Shown here one piece after another: positions 4,921 to 6,074 of a stretch of DNA of 6,074 bases (positions are counted from its first letter, which is position 1; each line of letters opens with the position of its first letter). Source of the stretch: Bacteroidota bacterium (GTDB taxonomy: Bacteria > Bacteroidota > Bacteroidia > Flavobacteriales > Weeksellaceae). The stretch spans positions 1-6,074 of the forward strand of contig JAEWYW010000042.1 of NCBI GenBank assembly GCA_023458535.1, read 5' to 3'. A model generated the notes under the pieces. That model searched no databases and was not told the DNA's origin. It worked only from the letters and a program-made list of their open reading frames with translations. Both the position numbers and the translations under genes were made by a program.

Positions 4921-6074
4921 ACCAGTCCAAGAAAATAAAATTGCTTTTTCGACATCGTTCCATGGAAATGGGGGGCGTGGAAAAAGTGCTTTTGAGTATT
5001 TTGAACAACCTCAATCCTGAAAAATTTGAGATGACGGTTTGCTTAAATTTAAATCAAGGTGAATTGCGGGATGAATTTCCCGCCCATGTACGAAAAGTAT
5101 TTTTGGCGGAAGGAAAGGAAGATTTTTCTAAAAATCCGCTTATTCAGAAGGCTCAACTTTTTAAGAGAGGTCAGAAACTTAAAAAATATAAACAAAATCC
5201 TCATCTTGTTGATGAAAAAATACTCAAAGATTCCTTTGATATTGAAGTGGGAATGACTTACAACGATTTTGAAATGGTTCTCAATTCCAGCAATAAAAAA
5301 TCAAAAAAAGTAGGTTGGTTTCACTCGGAAATTCAGATACCGAAGATGCAGCCATTAGTTCCGAAAATTCTACAGCAGTTTCCAGAGTTTGATGCGATCG
5401 TTTATTGTTCGCAGCGTATAAAAGATTTGATGCATCAACACCATCCGACGTTAAACTATCCTGAAGAAAGAGTCATCATTAACGCCATACCGATCACCGA
5501 AATCAAGAGAAAAGCTACTGAAAAAATTGAAAATTTCCCCAGCGGACCCGTTTTCTTTTCTTTGGGAAGATTGCACACCCGCAAAGGTTTTCACAAATTA
5601 ATCGATGCTCATGCAAAACTGATTAAAGAAGGCTTGCCTCATCATGTCGTTATTTTAGGTGAAGGTGAAGAAATTGATAATCTAAAGAATCAAATCAAGG
5701 AACAAAAAGTTCAGGAAACGTTTACGATTCTGCCTTTTGCTATGAATCCGTATCCATATATGAACCAAGCGGATTTCTTTATTCTTCCTAGCGAGTCGGA
5801 AGCATGGCCTCTGGTCATTGCGGAGGCTTTAATTCTTAAAAAACCTATTATTGCAACCGACGTAGGCGATGTTAGTAAAATGATTAGAGACCAAAAAACG
5901 GGTTTGCTGATTAAGTATGACACCAATGAAATGGCCGATGCCATGCGGATATTTCTGACAAAACCAGATGTGGTTGAAAATCTTAAAGAGCACTTGAAAA
6001 CCATCGAACAGCAATTCGATAATCAAAAGATATACAATGAAATCGAAGAAACTTTCATTAATTTGCTAAAAAAC
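4917..6074 (+). CDS. Glycosyltransferase family 4-type (GT-B fold), 3' end outside window
   Basis: The frame opens at ATG 4917-4919, which overlaps the previous gene's TGA, and stays open to the last base: 386 codons with no stop. GT4 enzymes are usually about 350-400 residues and the sequence ends in a charged helix (IYNEIEETFINLLKN), so the stop is probably only a few codons away. N-terminal domain: MEMGGVEKVLLSIL (16-29), the acceptor-side glycine loop, and VGWFHSEI (132-139). C-terminal donor-binding domain: FFSLGRLHTRKGFHKLIDA (213-231), whose Arg218 and Lys223 are the expected phosphate-binding residues, then VILGEGEE (245-252). ADFFILPSESEAWPLVIAEA (285-304) contains the family E-x7-E motif as Glu295 and Glu303. 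It is a retaining transferase by family; donor unknown. The usual N-G/P-I/V-D loop is present in altered form as INAIPITEI (188-196). It belongs to the same transcription unit as the two genes before it. Confidence 0.92.
   Translation, partial: MNQSKKIKLLFRHRSMEMGGVEKVLLSILNNLNPEKFEMTVCLNLNQGELRDEFPAHVRKVFLAEGKEDFSKNPLIQKAQLFKRGQKLKKYKQNPHLVDEKILKDSFDIEVGMTYNDFEMVLNSSNKKSKKVGWFHSEIQIPKMQPLVPKILQQFPEFDAIVYCSQRIKDLMHQHHPTLNYPEERVIINAIPITEIKRKATEKIENFPSGPVFFSLGRLHTRKGFHKLIDAHAKLIKEGLPHHVVILGEGEEIDNLKNQIKEQKVQETFTILPFAMNPYPYMNQADFFILPSESEAWPLVIAEALILKKPIIATDVGDVSKMIRDQKTGLLIKYDTNEMADAMRIFLTKPDVVENLKEHLKTIEQQFDNQKIYNEIEETFINLLKN

Noticed and set aside
5059..5256. 65-codon plus-strand frame in the left part of the GT4 gene
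   Set aside because: It is out of frame with the GT4 gene, whose frame is open throughout with matching motifs on both sides; there is no sign of a frameshift.
5711..6026. Two overlapping minus-strand open frames of 97 and 65 codons near the right edge
   Set aside because: Both lie antisense to the donor-binding domain of the GT4 gene, which has clear motifs; they have no family features.

Overview
The window is AT-rich DNA from what is most likely a member of the Bacteroidota, probably a flavobacterium of the Weeksellaceae/Chryseobacterium type. The signs are the protein style, the lack of Shine-Dalgarno sequences before most starts, and close matches to the Bacteroidota -7 promoter element TAnnTTTG. 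It is a slice of a surface-polysaccharide (O-antigen or capsule) biosynthesis cluster. No tRNA, rRNA, CRISPR array, insertion sequence or phage gene was seen. The genus guess is inference; the pathway assignment is well supported.

Layout: (1) 1-561, plus strand, is the C-terminal part of a family 2 glycosyltransferase whose start lies outside the window. (2) 565-2694 is a block of three minus-strand genes. Read in their own direction these are a SAM-dependent methyltransferase, a small divergent acyl carrier protein, and a beta-ketoacyl-ACP synthase III-like enzyme with an intact Cys-His-Asn triad. The last two are 3 bases apart. A 156-base AT-rich gap separates the methyltransferase from the carrier protein. 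(3) 2773-6074, plus strand, is a tightly packed run. It starts with a TviB/WbpA-type UDP-N-acetylhexosamine 6-dehydrogenase, followed with no gap by a family 2 glycosyltransferase, then through an ATGA overlap by a GT4-type glycosyltransferase still open at the window edge after 386 codons.

How they may work together: the dehydrogenase makes an acidic sugar nucleotide (a UDP-N-acetyl-hexosaminuronic acid), and the three glycosyltransferases assemble the repeat unit. The minus-strand block looks like a modification module. The carrier protein and ketosynthase would build or hold an acyl group, and the methyltransferase would methylate a sugar or its acyl substituent. That role is inference; the families themselves are clear.

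The block meets its left neighbour tail to tail with 3 bases between the stop codons. It meets its right neighbour head to head across a short region with promoter-like elements on both strands. That region suggests the methyltransferase begins at a GTG at 2694, not at the longest possible start at 2763. The inverted acyl-carrier/ketosynthase/methyltransferase cassette inside a glycan operon is the most interesting feature of the window.
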